From contig CP099650.1 in the NCBI GenBank assembly GCA_024123915.1, positions 806,001 to 870,000 on the forward strand: 64,000 nt of DNA, written 5' to 3'. Below, piece after piece: positions 8,101 to 16,883 of the stretch (position 1 is the stretch's first letter; every line of letters starts with the position of its first letter). Below the pieces are notes generated by a model, which ran no database searches, was not told the DNA's origin, and saw nothing but the letters and a program-made list of their open reading frames with translations. This DNA comes from Oxalobacteraceae bacterium OTU3CAMAD1 (GTDB lineage: Bacteria; Pseudomonadota; Gammaproteobacteria; Burkholderiales; Burkholderiaceae_D). The translations under genes and the position numbers were made by a program.

Positions 8101-11100
8101 GCGCTGTTCCTGCTGGCGTGGCTGGTGGCGCCGGCCGTGGCGGACTGGATCAGCCGTCCGATCAAGCGCAAGGACGCGCAGCTGTCGCCGGAGCAGAACG
8201 TGTTCCTGCACAAGCTGGCGCGCCGCACCTGGGCTTACTTCGACCGCTTCGTCGGTCCCGACGATAACTGGCTGCCGCCCGATAACATGCAGGAGCATCC
8301 GGTGCAGGTCATCGCCCACCGCACCTCGCCGACCAATATCGGGATGGCGCTGCTGGCCAACCTGAGCGCCTGCGACTTCGGCTACATCACCGTGTCGCAG
8401 CTGATCGCGCGCACCGGCGCCACCCTGGACGCGATGGATAAGCTGGAGCGCCACCAGGGCCACTTCTATAACTGGTACGACACGCAAACCCTCAAGCCGC
8501 TGCACCCGATCTACATTTCGACGGTCGACAGCGGCAACCTGGCTGGCCACCTGCTGACGTTGCAGCCCGGTCTGACCGGCATGTTCGACCAGCCGGTCCT
8601 CGGTCCTCAGATCATCGACGGCATGCTGGCCACCGTGCGCGTGCTGGAAGAGACGCTCAACGACGCCGCCACAGCGAGTGCGCCGGCCACCAGCGTCGCT
8701 GCATCCGCAACCTCCGCCAACGCCGATGGCGACGCCGACAAAGTCGCGCCGTCCATCGCCGGCCAGGGTGTCGAATCCATCGCCACGCCGCCGGACCTGG
8801 CGCCGCTGCTGGCGCTACTGGCCGCGAAGCCCGACCCCACCCATCTGCAGCAGTTGAACGGATGGCTGATCCTGGCCGCGCAGGCCGCCGAAGCGCTGCA
8901 CGCGCAGGTCGAACCGCAAAGCGACGCCGCCATGTGGAGCGCCTCGCTGGTCCGCCAGAGCCATGCCGCCCTCGACGAGCTGGCCCTGTTGACGCCATGG
9001 GTCAACCTGTCGGCCGATACCGTGTTCGACACCAGCATGACGCGCGTGCCGACCCTGCGCGAACTGGCCAGCCTGTCCCACGCCAGCGCCGCCATTCCGG
9101 TGACCGACCTGGCGCCGGCCGAGCGCGAACGCCAGCAACAACTGGCGCAGCTGCTTGAACAGGGCAGCGCCGCCGCGCATGAGCGCATGCGCGCGCTGGC
9201 CGAACTGGCGCAGCGCAGCTGCGGGTTCGCGCAGATGGAATACGGTTTCCTGTACAACGAGACCACCAACCTGCTGGCGATCGGCTACAACGTCAGCGAG
9301 CGCCGTCTCGACGCCAGCTACTACGATTTGCTGGCGTCCGAAGTGCGCCTGGCCAGCTTCATCGCCATCGCCCAGGGCCAGCTGCCGCAGGACCACTGGT
9401 TCGCACTGGGCCGCCAATTGTGCATCGTCGCCGGCAAGCCGGTGCTGCTGTCCTGGAGCGGCTCGATGTTCGAGTACCTGATGCCGCTGCTGGTGATGCC
9501 GAACTATCCGAGCACCTTGCTCGACCAGACCTACAACGCCGTCATCGACGCGCAGATCGACTACGCCAAGCGCCGCGGCGTGCCGTGGGGGATTTCCGAA
9601 TCCGGCTACAACACCGTCGACGCCAGCCTCAATTACCAGTATCGCGCCTTCGGCGTTCCGGGCCTGGGCCTGAAGCGCGGCCTGGCCGACGACCTGGTGA
9701 TCGCGCCGTACGCCACCATGATGGGACTGATGGTGCAGCCGGAAGCGTCCTGCCTGAACCTGCAGAAGATGGCGGGCCTGGGCTTCATGGGCCGCTACGG
9801 CTTCTACGAGGCGATCGACTACACCGCTTCGCGCCTGCCGCGTGGCCAGAGCTGCGCCGTGGTGCGCTCATTCATGGTCCACCACCAGGGTATGGGCTTG
9901 TTGTCGCTCAGCTATCTGCTGCACGACCGGCCGATGCAGCGCCGCTTCGAATCCGATCCGCTGCTGCAATCGACCTTGCTGGTGCTGCAGGAACGCAGCC
10001 CGCAGGCCGGCGCCTTCTATTCCAACACCACCGAACTGGCGGCGCTGCGTTCGACCGTGCCCGATCAGCAGGCCGCGCCGATGCGCGTGCTCACCCAGCA
10101 CAGCACACCGGTTCCGGAAACGCAGCTGCTGTCGAATGGCCGCTATCACGTCATGGTCACCAACGCCGGCGGCAGCTATAGCCGCTGGCGCGACCTGGCC
10201 GTGACGCGCTGGCGCGAGGACAGTACCCGCGACAACTGGGGTAACTTCTGCTACGTGCGCGACCTGGACGACGGCCAGTTCTGGTCCACCACCTATCAAC
10301 CGACCCTGGTCGACCCGCGCAAGTACGAAGTGATCTTCTCGGAAGGACGCGCCGAGTTCCGCCGCTCCGACCGTGGCCTGGACCTCTACACGGAAATCGT
10401 GGTCTCGCCGGAAGACGATATCGAACTGCGGCGCACCCGCATCACCAACAAGAGCGACAGCGTGCGCACCATCGAGGTGACCAGCTACGCCGAGGTGGTG
10501 ATGGCGCCGGCCGCCGCCGATGCCGCCCACCCGGCCTTCAGCAAATTGTTCGTGCAAACCGAGATCCTGCGCGACCAGCAGGCGATCCTGTGCACGCGCC
10601 GCCCGCGCGGAGGCAACGAGGCCATGCCGTACATGCTGCATTCGATGACGGTGCATGACGCGCCGGTGGTCGAGGTGTCGTTCGAAACCGACCGCTCGCG
10701 CTTCCTCGGTCGCGGCAACACCGCCGCCGCGCCGCGCGCGCTGCTGGAAAGCGGCCCGCTGGACGGCGCCGAAGGCTCCGTGCTCGATCCGGTGGTGGCG
10801 ATCCGCTACACCATCACGCTCAAGCCCGACCAGATGGCCACCGTCGATATCGTCACCGGCATGACCGAGCAGCGCGACGCCGCGCTGCACCTGATCGACA
10901 AATACCAAGACCGTCACCTGGCCGACCGCACCTTCGAACTGGCGTGGACCCACAGCCAGGTCGTGCTGCGCCAGCTCAACGCCAGCGAGGCGGACGCGCA
11001 GCTGTACGGCCGCCTGGCCAACTCGGTCATCTACCCGAACGCCGCGCTGCGCGCCGACGTCGGCACCCTGGTCAAGAACCATCGCGGCCAGTCCGGCCTG

Positions 11101-13992
11101 TGGGCCTACGCCATCTCCGGCGACCTGCCGATCGTGCTGCTGCAAATCCGCGACCCGGCCAACATCGATCTGGTGCGCCAGATGGTGCAGGCGCACGCCT
11201 ACTGGCGCCTCAAAGGCCTGGTGGTCGACCTGGTGATCTGGTACGAGGACCAGTCGGGGTACCGCCAGCTGCTGCACGAACAAATCATGGGATTGATCGC
11301 TTCGGGCATTGACGCCCAGGCGGTCGACCGTCCGGGCGGCATCTTCGTGCGCCTGGCCGACCAGATATCCAACGAGGACCGCATCCTGCTGCAATCGGTG
11401 GCGCGCGCCATCCTCAGCGACAGCCGTGGTCCGCTGGCCGAGCAGATCAAACGTCCCGGCCCGCAGTCGATGCGCATGCCGCCGTTGCTGGCGGACGGAC
11501 GCGGCGACTACGGCGACGCGGTTCCTGCCGCCCGTCCTGCGCGCCCGCTGATGCTGGAAAACGGCATCGGCGGCTTCACACCGGACGGCCGCGAATACGT
11601 GATCACCACCCGCGAGGGCCAGCGCACGCCCGCGCCGTGGTCCAACGTGCTGGCCAACCCGCAGTTCGGCACCGTGATCTCGGAAAGCGGCCAGGCTTAC
11701 ACCTGGCATGAGAACGCGCATGAGTACCGCCTGACGCCGTGGCACAACGATCCGGTCAGCGACGCCAGCGGCGAAGCGTTCTATCTGCGCGACGAGCAGA
11801 CCGGCGAGTTCTGGTCGCCGGCAGCGCTGCCCGCGCGCGGCGCCGGCGACTACGTCACCCGCCACGGCTTCGGCTACAGCGTGTTCGAACATAGCGAGAA
11901 CGGCATCGCCACCGAGATGACGACCTTCGTCTCGACCGACGCGCCGATCAAGTACACGGTGCTCAAGGTGCGCAACGATACGCTCGTGGCGCGCAAGCTG
12001 AGCGTCACCGGCTACGTCGAATGGGTGCTGGGCGATATGCGCTCCAAGTCCGGCATGCACATCCTGACCGAGGTCGATCCGGTCAGCGGCGCGATGTTCG
12101 CCCGCAATCCGTACAACACCGAGTTCACCGGCCGCGTTGCCTTCTTCAATTGCGACGCCAGCCTGCGCTCGATCACCGGCGACCGTGGCGAGTTCCTGGG
12201 CCGTAACGGCTCGCTGGCCGCGCCGGCCGCGTTGCGCCGTTCGCGCCTGTCCGGCAAGGTCGGCGCGGGGCTCGACGCCTGCGCCGCCATCCAGGCGCCG
12301 TTCGACCTGCTGCCGGGCCAGGAGCGCGAGATCGTCTTCGTGCTCGGTGTCGCAGGCCGCCGCAACGCCGACGCCAGCGGCATGGTGCAAAAACACCGCA
12401 GCGCCGGCGCCGCGCAGGAGGCCCTGGCCGCCGTTCACGCGCACTGGGAAAAGACCCTGGGCGCGGTGCGCATCGAGACGCCGGAACCGGAGCTCGACGT
12501 CATCGCCAACGGCTGGCTGATGTACCAGACCATTGCCTGCCGCATCTGGGCGCGCAGCGGTTACTACCAGTCCGGCGGCGCCTTCGGCTTCCGCGACCAG
12601 CTGCAGGACGCGATGGCGACCATCCACACGCAGCCGCACCTGCTGCGCGACCAGTTGCTGCTGTGCGCCGCCCACCAGTTCCTGGAGGGCGACGTCCAGC
12701 ACTGGTGGCATCCGCCGTCGGACCGTGGCGTGCGCACGCACTGCTCGGACGATTATCTGTGGCTGCCGCTGGGCGCCTGGCGCTACGTCGCCAGCACCGG
12801 CGACATGAGCGTGCTGGAAGAAAGCCTGCCGTACCTGGAAGGGCGCGCCGTCAAGCCGGAAGAGGATTCCTACTACGACCTGCCGAGTCGTTCGGGCCAG
12901 AGCGGAACCTTGTACGAGCATTGCGTGCAGGCGATCCGCCACGGCCTGCGCTTCGGCGAACATGGTCTGCCGCTGATCGGCTCCTGCGACTGGAACGACG
13001 GCATGGACAAGGTGGGCGAGCATGGCAAGGGCGAGAGCGTATGGCTGGCCTTCTTCCTGTGCGAGGTGCTGCAACGCTTCGCCGACGTCGCCGACATGAA
13101 GGACGACGCGGTGTTTGCCGCCGAGTGCCGCGAGGAGGCCAGGAAGCTGGCCGCCAACGTCGAATTGAACGCCTGGGACGGCGAGTGGTATCGCCGCGCC
13201 TATTTCGACGACGGCACCCCGCTCGGCTCCCACACCAACGAGGAATGCCAGATCGATTCGATCTCGCAAAGCTGGGGCGTGCTGTCCGGCGCCGCCGATC
13301 CGGCGCGCGTGCGCGGCGCCATGGAGCAGGTCAACCAGCGCCTGGTGCGGCGCGATTCCGGCATCATCCAGTTGCTCGATCCGCCGTTCGACAAGGCCGG
13401 CCCCAATCCCGGCTATATCCGGGGCTACGTGCCCGGTGTGCGCGAGAACGGCGGCCAGTACACCCACGCCGCGATCTGGACCGCGATGGCGTTCGCCCGC
13501 CTGGGCGACACCGAGCGGGCATGGGAACTGGCGCGCATGATCAATCCGGTCATGCACGGCGGGACGGCGGAGGGCACGGCCAAGTACAAGGTCGAGCCGT
13601 ACGTGGTCACGGCCGACGTCTACGCGGTGGCGCCGCACGTCGGGCGCGGCGGCTGGAGCTGGTACACCGGCTCCTCGGGCTGGATGTACCGTCTGATCAT
13701 CGAGTCCCTGCTTGGACTGACGCGCAGCGCGCAACAACTGACCTTGGCGCCGCGCATGCCGGCCGGCTGGAACAGCTTCACGCTGACCTACCGTTACGAG
13801 ACCTCGTCATACGTGATCCGCGTGCTGCATGACGATGGATCCGGTGTCAGCGCCAACGCGGTGCCGGTGCTGACGGTCGACGGCGTGCCGCAACAGGAAC
13901 AGGCGATCGCGCTGGTCGACACGGGCATGACGCACCAGGTGGAACTGCGGTTGCCGGCGCGGTCTGCCATTCCCGGGGAGGAACGACTGTAA
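5152..13992 (+). CDS. ndvB: Cyclic beta-1,2-glucan synthase (NdvB/ChvB type)
   Basis: A 2946-residue inner-membrane enzyme that builds, trims and closes cyclic beta-1,2-glucans exported to the periplasm. Visible order: an N-terminal region; a membrane pair near 422-475; the GT84 glucosyltransferase domain with LDTDTQLPRDA near residue 641; further membrane segments near 831-1000; a glucoamylase-like domain about 1050-1590 (HFYNWYDTQTLKPLHP; MVHHQGMGLLSLSYLL); and two GH94-type sandwich regions (near 1660 and 2134) with the phosphorylase catalytic part from about 2450, including GSCDWNDGMD near 2610. Length agrees with Brucella/Agrobacterium/Sinorhizobium enzymes (about 2800). The start is TTG with GAGG six bases upstream; the in-frame ATG at 5173 has no such site. 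An Ala/Ser/Asp-rich linker (about residues 1174-1202) interrupts the glucoamylase-like part. No NdvA exporter is adjacent. Confidence 0.93.
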   Translation: MKKSNPLMPDLTLGFRESTTASLVSDEDDEDLPLRAELFSAAQMGAHGRTLAAHHELSTRGGPDQLLSRLSENADFINTTCDELTEAVKAGRQITPASEWLLDNFYLIEEQIRIARRHLPKDYSKELPRLSRGAPEGCPRVYKLALEIISHGDGRVDPESLCRFVAAYQEIAPLKLGELWAIPIMLRLALIENLRRVAVRVADNRADRDLANSWADQMTEVVEKNPSGLILMVADMARSNPPITSAFVAELARRLQGQSSALTLALSWITHRLAESGHTIEQQIQAEIQQQAAEQVSIANSIGSLRFLGTMDWQEFVETMSVVEQTLRQDPAGVYGRMEFATRDQYRHSVEKISKHSRLSEVEVAQHALQLAVAHANSGDERHSHVGFYLIGDGLAALEKQTGMRRPWREVFRHTSGASPLTSYLGAIAAITFVATALLLERAAFHGVNGIVLVALGVLALLGSSQLALSLVNWVTTQITRPNPLPRMDLDDGIPAEGRALVVVPTLAYSKDNIEDLCEQLEVRFLANRDPNLVFCLLTDFADAPAETLPGDAALLEQMQYRIEQLNRKYAVHPSGDPATPFLLLHRPRLWNPQEGVWMGYERKRGKLQDLNRFLRGGARDKFSVAVGDISQLESIKYVITLDTDTQLPRDAAAQFIATMMHPLNRPRVDAARGCVVEGYGILQPRVAVSLPSENASHYEKLCGGEPGIDPYTRTVSDVYQDVFLEGSFIGKGIYDVDVFEQVLGHRLPDNQVLSHDLLEGCYLRAGLLSDAQLYEEYPSRYSDDVSRRQRWIRGDWQLISWLFGRVPGPGRKREKNPLSLLSRWKLFDNLRRSLTAPALVLSLIVAWRWLPDPWLWTGAVLTVIFLPPFVSALHDVLHRPKDTLWSQHLRATMRRTGLQFAHAVLMLVFLPYEAYFSLDAIARSIYRMMVSHKHMLEWRASALSRAASGNASTWVRMWPAPVLALFVGGMLLGWRPASLAPAALFLLAWLVAPAVADWISRPIKRKDAQLSPEQNVFLHKLARRTWAYFDRFVGPDDNWLPPDNMQEHPVQVIAHRTSPTNIGMALLANLSACDFGYITVSQLIARTGATLDAMDKLERHQGHFYNWYDTQTLKPLHPIYISTVDSGNLAGHLLTLQPGLTGMFDQPVLGPQIIDGMLATVRVLEETLNDAATASAPATSVAASATSANADGDADKVAPSIAGQGVESIATPPDLAPLLALLAAKPDPTHLQQLNGWLILAAQAAEALHAQVEPQSDAAMWSASLVRQSHAALDELALLTPWVNLSADTVFDTSMTRVPTLRELASLSHASAAIPVTDLAPAERERQQQLAQLLEQGSAAAHERMRALAELAQRSCGFAQMEYGFLYNETTNLLAIGYNVSERRLDASYYDLLASEVRLASFIAIAQGQLPQDHWFALGRQLCIVAGKPVLLSWSGSMFEYLMPLLVMPNYPSTLLDQTYNAVIDAQIDYAKRRGVPWGISESGYNTVDASLNYQYRAFGVPGLGLKRGLADDLVIAPYATMMGLMVQPEASCLNLQKMAGLGFMGRYGFYEAIDYTASRLPRGQSCAVVRSFMVHHQGMGLLSLSYLLHDRPMQRRFESDPLLQSTLLVLQERSPQAGAFYSNTTELAALRSTVPDQQAAPMRVLTQHSTPVPETQLLSNGRYHVMVTNAGGSYSRWRDLAVTRWREDSTRDNWGNFCYVRDLDDGQFWSTTYQPTLVDPRKYEVIFSEGRAEFRRSDRGLDLYTEIVVSPEDDIELRRTRITNKSDSVRTIEVTSYAEVVMAPAAADAAHPAFSKLFVQTEILRDQQAILCTRRPRGGNEAMPYMLHSMTVHDAPVVEVSFETDRSRFLGRGNTAAAPRALLESGPLDGAEGSVLDPVVAIRYTITLKPDQMATVDIVTGMTEQRDAALHLIDKYQDRHLADRTFELAWTHSQVVLRQLNASEADAQLYGRLANSVIYPNAALRADVGTLVKNHRGQSGLWAYAISGDLPIVLLQIRDPANIDLVRQMVQAHAYWRLKGLVVDLVIWYEDQSGYRQLLHEQIMGLIASGIDAQAVDRPGGIFVRLADQISNEDRILLQSVARAILSDSRGPLAEQIKRPGPQSMRMPPLLADGRGDYGDAVPAARPARPLMLENGIGGFTPDGREYVITTREGQRTPAPWSNVLANPQFGTVISESGQAYTWHENAHEYRLTPWHNDPVSDASGEAFYLRDEQTGEFWSPAALPARGAGDYVTRHGFGYSVFEHSENGIATEMTTFVSTDAPIKYTVLKVRNDTLVARKLSVTGYVEWVLGDMRSKSGMHILTEVDPVSGAMFARNPYNTEFTGRVAFFNCDASLRSITGDRGEFLGRNGSLAAPAALRRSRLSGKVGAGLDACAAIQAPFDLLPGQEREIVFVLGVAGRRNADASGMVQKHRSAGAAQEALAAVHAHWEKTLGAVRIETPEPELDVIANGWLMYQTIACRIWARSGYYQSGGAFGFRDQLQDAMATIHTQPHLLRDQLLLCAAHQFLEGDVQHWWHPPSDRGVRTHCSDDYLWLPLGAWRYVASTGDMSVLEESLPYLEGRAVKPEEDSYYDLPSRSGQSGTLYEHCVQAIRHGLRFGEHGLPLIGSCDWNDGMDKVGEHGKGESVWLAFFLCEVLQRFADVADMKDDAVFAAECREEARKLAANVELNAWDGEWYRRAYFDDGTPLGSHTNEECQIDSISQSWGVLSGAADPARVRGAMEQVNQRLVRRDSGIIQLLDPPFDKAGPNPGYIRGYVPGVRENGGQYTHAAIWTAMAFARLGDTERAWELARMINPVMHGGTAEGTAKYKVEPYVVTADVYAVAPHVGRGGWSWYTGSSGWMYRLIIESLLGLTRSAQQLTLAPRMPAGWNSFTLTYRYETSSYVIRVLHDDGSGVSANAVPVLTVDGVPQQEQAIALVDTGMTHQVELRLPARSAIPGEERL

Positions 13993-14044
13993 TCGTTTAC
14001 TCAATTTAGTGCGCGAATGTCTGAATAGACAATGAAAATCGAAT

Positions 14045-14073
14045 TTGTTGGTCATATTGCCGTCATGCATAGT
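14045..14073 (+). promoter_or_regulatory. Possible sigma-70 promoter for the PHP-type hydrolase gene
   Basis: TTGTTG, a 17-base spacer and CATAGT lie about 40 bases before the start at 14115, in the 122-base gap after ndvB. Both hexamers are only partial matches, so this is a weak candidate. A small GTCTGAATAGAC hairpin precedes it without a T run. Confidence 0.3.
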
Positions 14074-14114
14074 TGGCAGAATTTTAGGATTCCCAACCGC
14101 TGAAAGAAGATGAC

Positions 14115-15878
14115 ATGAACAAGTTCGCGCCGCTGTCGAAGTTGACGTCGAAGTTGATATATACGCTTATGCTGTCCGCCGGCTTTGCCGGTGCGGCGCA
14201 GGCCTCCAAGGCCGACCACCAGGAATTCGAGGCGACGCTGCACGCGCCGTTCCTGGCCGACGCCAGGGCCACGGCCGAGCTGCCGGAGGCGCGCACGTTC
14301 ACGCTGTCGTTCGATTACCCGTTCCTTGAGCAGGCCAAGGCGGTCAGCTGGACGCTGGAGGTGGTCAGTCCCGACGGCGTGACCGTGCAGCAGTGGAAGG
14401 GCAGCCGCGCGCTGGCGGACAAGCAGGTCGACGTCAGCGTCGCCTGGGACGGCCGTGGCGACGGCGTGATCCTGTCGGACGGCGTCTATCAGGTGCGCAT
14501 GCGCGCCAGCGACGGTGACGAGGAAGTCGAGCAAAGCTGGGAGATCGGCGTCGGCAAGCGCGTGGCGCAGGCCATGCCGACCTTCGCGCCGCTGCCGATT
14601 TCGCGCCAGCGCGTGGACGGCAAGGGCAAGCCCGGCGCAGTTTCGACCACCACGACCGACGCCATGTCCTCGGACGACGGCGCGACCACCACCTCGGTGG
14701 CGGCGACGGCCTCGCTGCCGTACACCATCTACCTGGGCAACCTGCATAGCCAGACCAACCACAGCGACGGCGGCGGCGCGCTATCCAGCTGCACCGGCGC
14801 GCAGAATCCGCAAAGCGCCGCGTTCGGGCCGGCCGACGCCTACGCCTACGCCAAGGGCAAAGGCCTCGATTTCCTGATGGCCTCCGAGCACAATCACATG
14901 TACGACGGCTCCGACGCCACCAAGTCCACGGCCGATCCGGCGGTGGCGAAGGCGCTCTATCAATCAGGCGTGACGGCGGCCGCCAACTACAACAGCGCCA
15001 ACCCGGGATTCCTCGGCATGTATGGCCTGGAATGGGGCGTGATCAACAACGGCGGGCATCTGAACATCTTCAACGCCACCGAGTTGCTGGGCTGGGAGGT
15101 CAACGGCAACGGTCAACTGCTGGCCGACACACAGACCACCAAGAACGACTACGGCGCTTTGTACACGTTGATGCGCCAGCGCGGCTGGGTGGGGCAGTTC
15201 AACCATCCGTCGAGCTCCGGCCAGTTCCTCGTCAACGGCACCGCGTTCGGTTACACGGCCGACGGCGACCAGGCGATGGCGATGTGCGAAGTGCTCAACA
15301 CGTCGGCCTTCTCGACCAACACCAGCGAGACGGAAACCAGCCGCAGCACCTACGAGGGCGCGTGCAACAAGGCGCTGGAGGCGGGCTTCCACGTCGCCTT
15401 CTCCACCAACCAGGACAACCACTGCGCCAACTGGGGCGCGTCTTACACCAACCGCACCGGGGTGCTGATCCCGAACGGCACGGCGCTGACATCGGCCAGC
15501 ATGATCGCCGCCATCAAGGCGCGCCGCGTGTACGCGACGATGGACAAGGGCTCGCAGCTAATCCTGACCGGCAACGGCCGCATGATGGGCGAGCGGATCA
15601 CCAACAGCGGCACGCTCAAGCTGGTGGCCAACTTCGCCAGCGCCGGCGGAAAAACCGTATCGTCGGTGCGCGTGTACGAGGGCGTCCCTGGCCGCAACGG
15701 CACGGTGACGCAACTGTCGACCACCGCCACCACCACCATCACGCCGGCCGTCGGCGAGCATTTCTACTACGCCAAGGTGACGCAGAACGACGGAAAAATC
15801 TTGTGGTCGGCGCCGATCTGGGTCACGCAGACCAGCGCCGCCACCGGCGCGACAGCGGAAACCGCGCAAGCCCGCTAA
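14115..15878 (+). CDS. Exported PHP-type metallohydrolase (CehA/McbA-like)
   Basis: A 587-residue protein. It opens with a signal peptide (about residues 1-31, ending GAAQA), then a beta-rich segment near 60-150 with the FlgD-Ig-like pattern WDGRGDGVILSDGVYQVRM, then the catalytic domain from about 195. The catalytic part has PHP metal-ligand motifs: LHSQTNHSDGGG, ASEHNHMYDG, a later FNHPSSSGQF, and NQDNH near 437. This grouping is typical of CehA/McbA-type metallohydrolases, an exported PHP branch with phosphoesterase or carbamate-hydrolase members. The substrate is unknown. It follows ndvB by 122 bases on the same strand and could act on periplasmic glucan substituents, but that is only neighbour inference. 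The transcript ends at the large inverted repeat at 15888-15971. Confidence 0.82.
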   Translation: MNKFAPLSKLTSKLIYTLMLSAGFAGAAQASKADHQEFEATLHAPFLADARATAELPEARTFTLSFDYPFLEQAKAVSWTLEVVSPDGVTVQQWKGSRALADKQVDVSVAWDGRGDGVILSDGVYQVRMRASDGDEEVEQSWEIGVGKRVAQAMPTFAPLPISRQRVDGKGKPGAVSTTTTDAMSSDDGATTTSVAATASLPYTIYLGNLHSQTNHSDGGGALSSCTGAQNPQSAAFGPADAYAYAKGKGLDFLMASEHNHMYDGSDATKSTADPAVAKALYQSGVTAAANYNSANPGFLGMYGLEWGVINNGGHLNIFNATELLGWEVNGNGQLLADTQTTKNDYGALYTLMRQRGWVGQFNHPSSSGQFLVNGTAFGYTADGDQAMAMCEVLNTSAFSTNTSETETSRSTYEGACNKALEAGFHVAFSTNQDNHCANWGASYTNRTGVLIPNGTALTSASMIAAIKARRVYATMDKGSQLILTGNGRMMGERITNSGTLKLVANFASAGGKTVSSVRVYEGVPGRNGTVTQLSTTATTTITPAVGEHFYYAKVTQNDGKILWSAPIWVTQTSAATGATAETAQAR

Positions 15879-15887
15879 CCACCAGCG

Positions 15888-15971
15888 GGGTCAGGTCCGA
15901 CATTCGGACACGGCCCCATCCGAATTGTCATCGCTACGACTGAGCTTGTGTCCGAATGTCGGACCTGACCC
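15888..15971. terminator. 24-bp perfect inverted repeat at a convergent gene junction
   Basis: The arms are 15888-15911 and 15948-15971 with a 36-base loop. Each arm contains a further palindrome, GTCCGACATTCGGAC (arms GTCCGA/TCGGAC). The element sits exactly between two genes that converge (stops at 15878 and 15979), so it can serve both as a bidirectional terminator. There is no T run, which makes an RNA 3'-end stabiliser or REP-like element an alternative. It belongs to a different family from the CACGTAGGG repeat. Confidence 0.7.
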
Positions 15972-15978
15972 TCGGGGT

Positions 15979-16554
15979 TTAGACGCCGAGGCTGGCGCCG
16001 GCGCCCATCAGCGTCGCCACGCCGAGCACCGCGAAGACGGCGGCGGCGATGCCGTGCACCAGCTTGAGCGAGACGCGGTTGGCGATCCGGTCGCCAAGGT
16101 AGACCGCCGGGACGTTGGCGATCATCATGCCGAGCGTGGTGCCGCAGACGACGGCGATCAGCGCGTCGTAGCGCGCCGCCAGCGCCACCGTGGCCACCTG
16201 CGTCTTGTCGCCCATCTCGGCGACGAAGAAGGCGATCAGGGTGGTCATGAATACGCCGTAGCCGGCCAGGCGCGTGTCCTCGTCATCGAGCTTGTCGGGC
16301 ACCAGGGTCCATGCGGCCATCGCCAGGAACGAGGCGCCCAGCACCCAACGCAAGGTGTCGGGCCCCAGCAGGCCGGTGATCCAGGTGCCGATGGCCGCCG
16401 CGAACGCGTGGTTGGCAATGGTGGCGATGAAGATCGCGGCGATGATGGGCAGCGGACGACGGAATTTGGCGGCCAGGACGAAAGCGAGCAGCTGGGTTTT
16501 GTCGCCGATTTCTGCGAGAGCGACAATGCCTGTGGAGACGAGGAATGCTTCCAT
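15979..16554 (-). CDS. GDT1/TMEM165 (UPF0016) family cation transporter, probably Mn2+ exporter
   Basis: A 191-residue, all-helical inner-membrane protein. It has two copies of the family's ion-binding motif E-x-G-D-K-T, at residues 15-20 (EIGDKT) and 113-118 (EMGDKT), in two antiparallel halves. Bacterial members such as MneA/MntX of Vibrio export manganese, and eukaryotic ones move Mn2+/Ca2+. Assignment to manganese here is supported independently by the yybP-ykoY riboswitch match in its leader (16640-16742). Length and repeat structure are normal. The ATG at 16554 lacks a strong Shine-Dalgarno sequence, which fits control of translation by the leader. It converges with the PHP-hydrolase gene. 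Confidence 0.92.
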   Translation of the reverse strand: MEAFLVSTGIVALAEIGDKTQLLAFVLAAKFRRPLPIIAAIFIATIANHAFAAAIGTWITGLLGPDTLRWVLGASFLAMAAWTLVPDKLDDEDTRLAGYGVFMTTLIAFFVAEMGDKTQVATVALAARYDALIAVVCGTTLGMMIANVPAVYLGDRIANRVSLKLVHGIAAAVFAVLGVATLMGAGASLGV

Positions 16555-16576
16555 TGGGATGATGTGAGTAGTACGC

Positions 16577-16620
16577 GGGCCGGAAACGATTAACCAATGA
16601 TCCAGGCGCGACTCCGGCCC
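16577..16620 (-). promoter_or_regulatory. Leader hairpin, possible riboswitch expression platform
   Basis: Between the aptamer and the GDT1 start, GGGCCGGA and TCCGGCCC (16577-16584 and 16613-16620) can form an 8-bp stem around a 28-base loop. It has no T run, so if it is the switch it more likely changes ribosome access than termination. The mechanism is inferred. Confidence 0.4.
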
Positions 16621-16639
16621 ATCATGGCCGCACCTCGAT

Positions 16640-16742
16640 CATGGTCTCGTCAAGTTTTTCAACCACCTGCACCACGGTCTGCGGACCGATTATGTTGATG
16701 CAGGTTCCTGCGCCGGGAGGCGCAAGCCGACTACTCCCCAAT
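16640..16742 (-). ncRNA. yybP-ykoY manganese riboswitch aptamer
   Basis: Read on the minus strand, the leader contains the family's conserved blocks in order and at normal spacing: GGGGAGTAG (16731-16739), the loop sequence ATCAACATA (around 16691-16699) and GACGAGACC (around 16643-16651). Stems between them are plausible (TGCGCC...GGCGCA; CGGTC...GACCG). yybP-ykoY RNAs sense Mn2+ and typically control mntP, TMEM165/GDT1-type and P-type ATPase exporters, and the gene directly downstream is such a transporter. The call rests on motif reading, not a covariance search. The rest of the 16555-16883 gap must also hold the divergent promoter of the M1 peptidase gene. Confidence 0.82.
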
Positions 16743-16883
16743 TACGGCGCGTATTTTAACACAGCCATTCGCCGCAGCCTCTACCACGGCGGTTTCTCCG
16801 GCTCCGTTGGGGGCCGCACACATGCCTGTTACATGGCTGTGATATTCTGCATCGCGCTTCAGACCAACATTGAAAAGATCACC

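Noticed and set aside
9868..13737. Very long open frame antisense to ndvB (also shorter ones in the same gene)
   Set aside because: Antisense frames stay open by codon bias in GC-rich genes; the translation is Arg/His/Gln-rich, has no recognisable domain, and the sense strand encodes a clear NdvB.
16641..16883. N-terminal extension of the M1 peptidase frame
   Set aside because: It would place residues ahead of a good signal peptide and run through the conserved riboswitch on the other strand.
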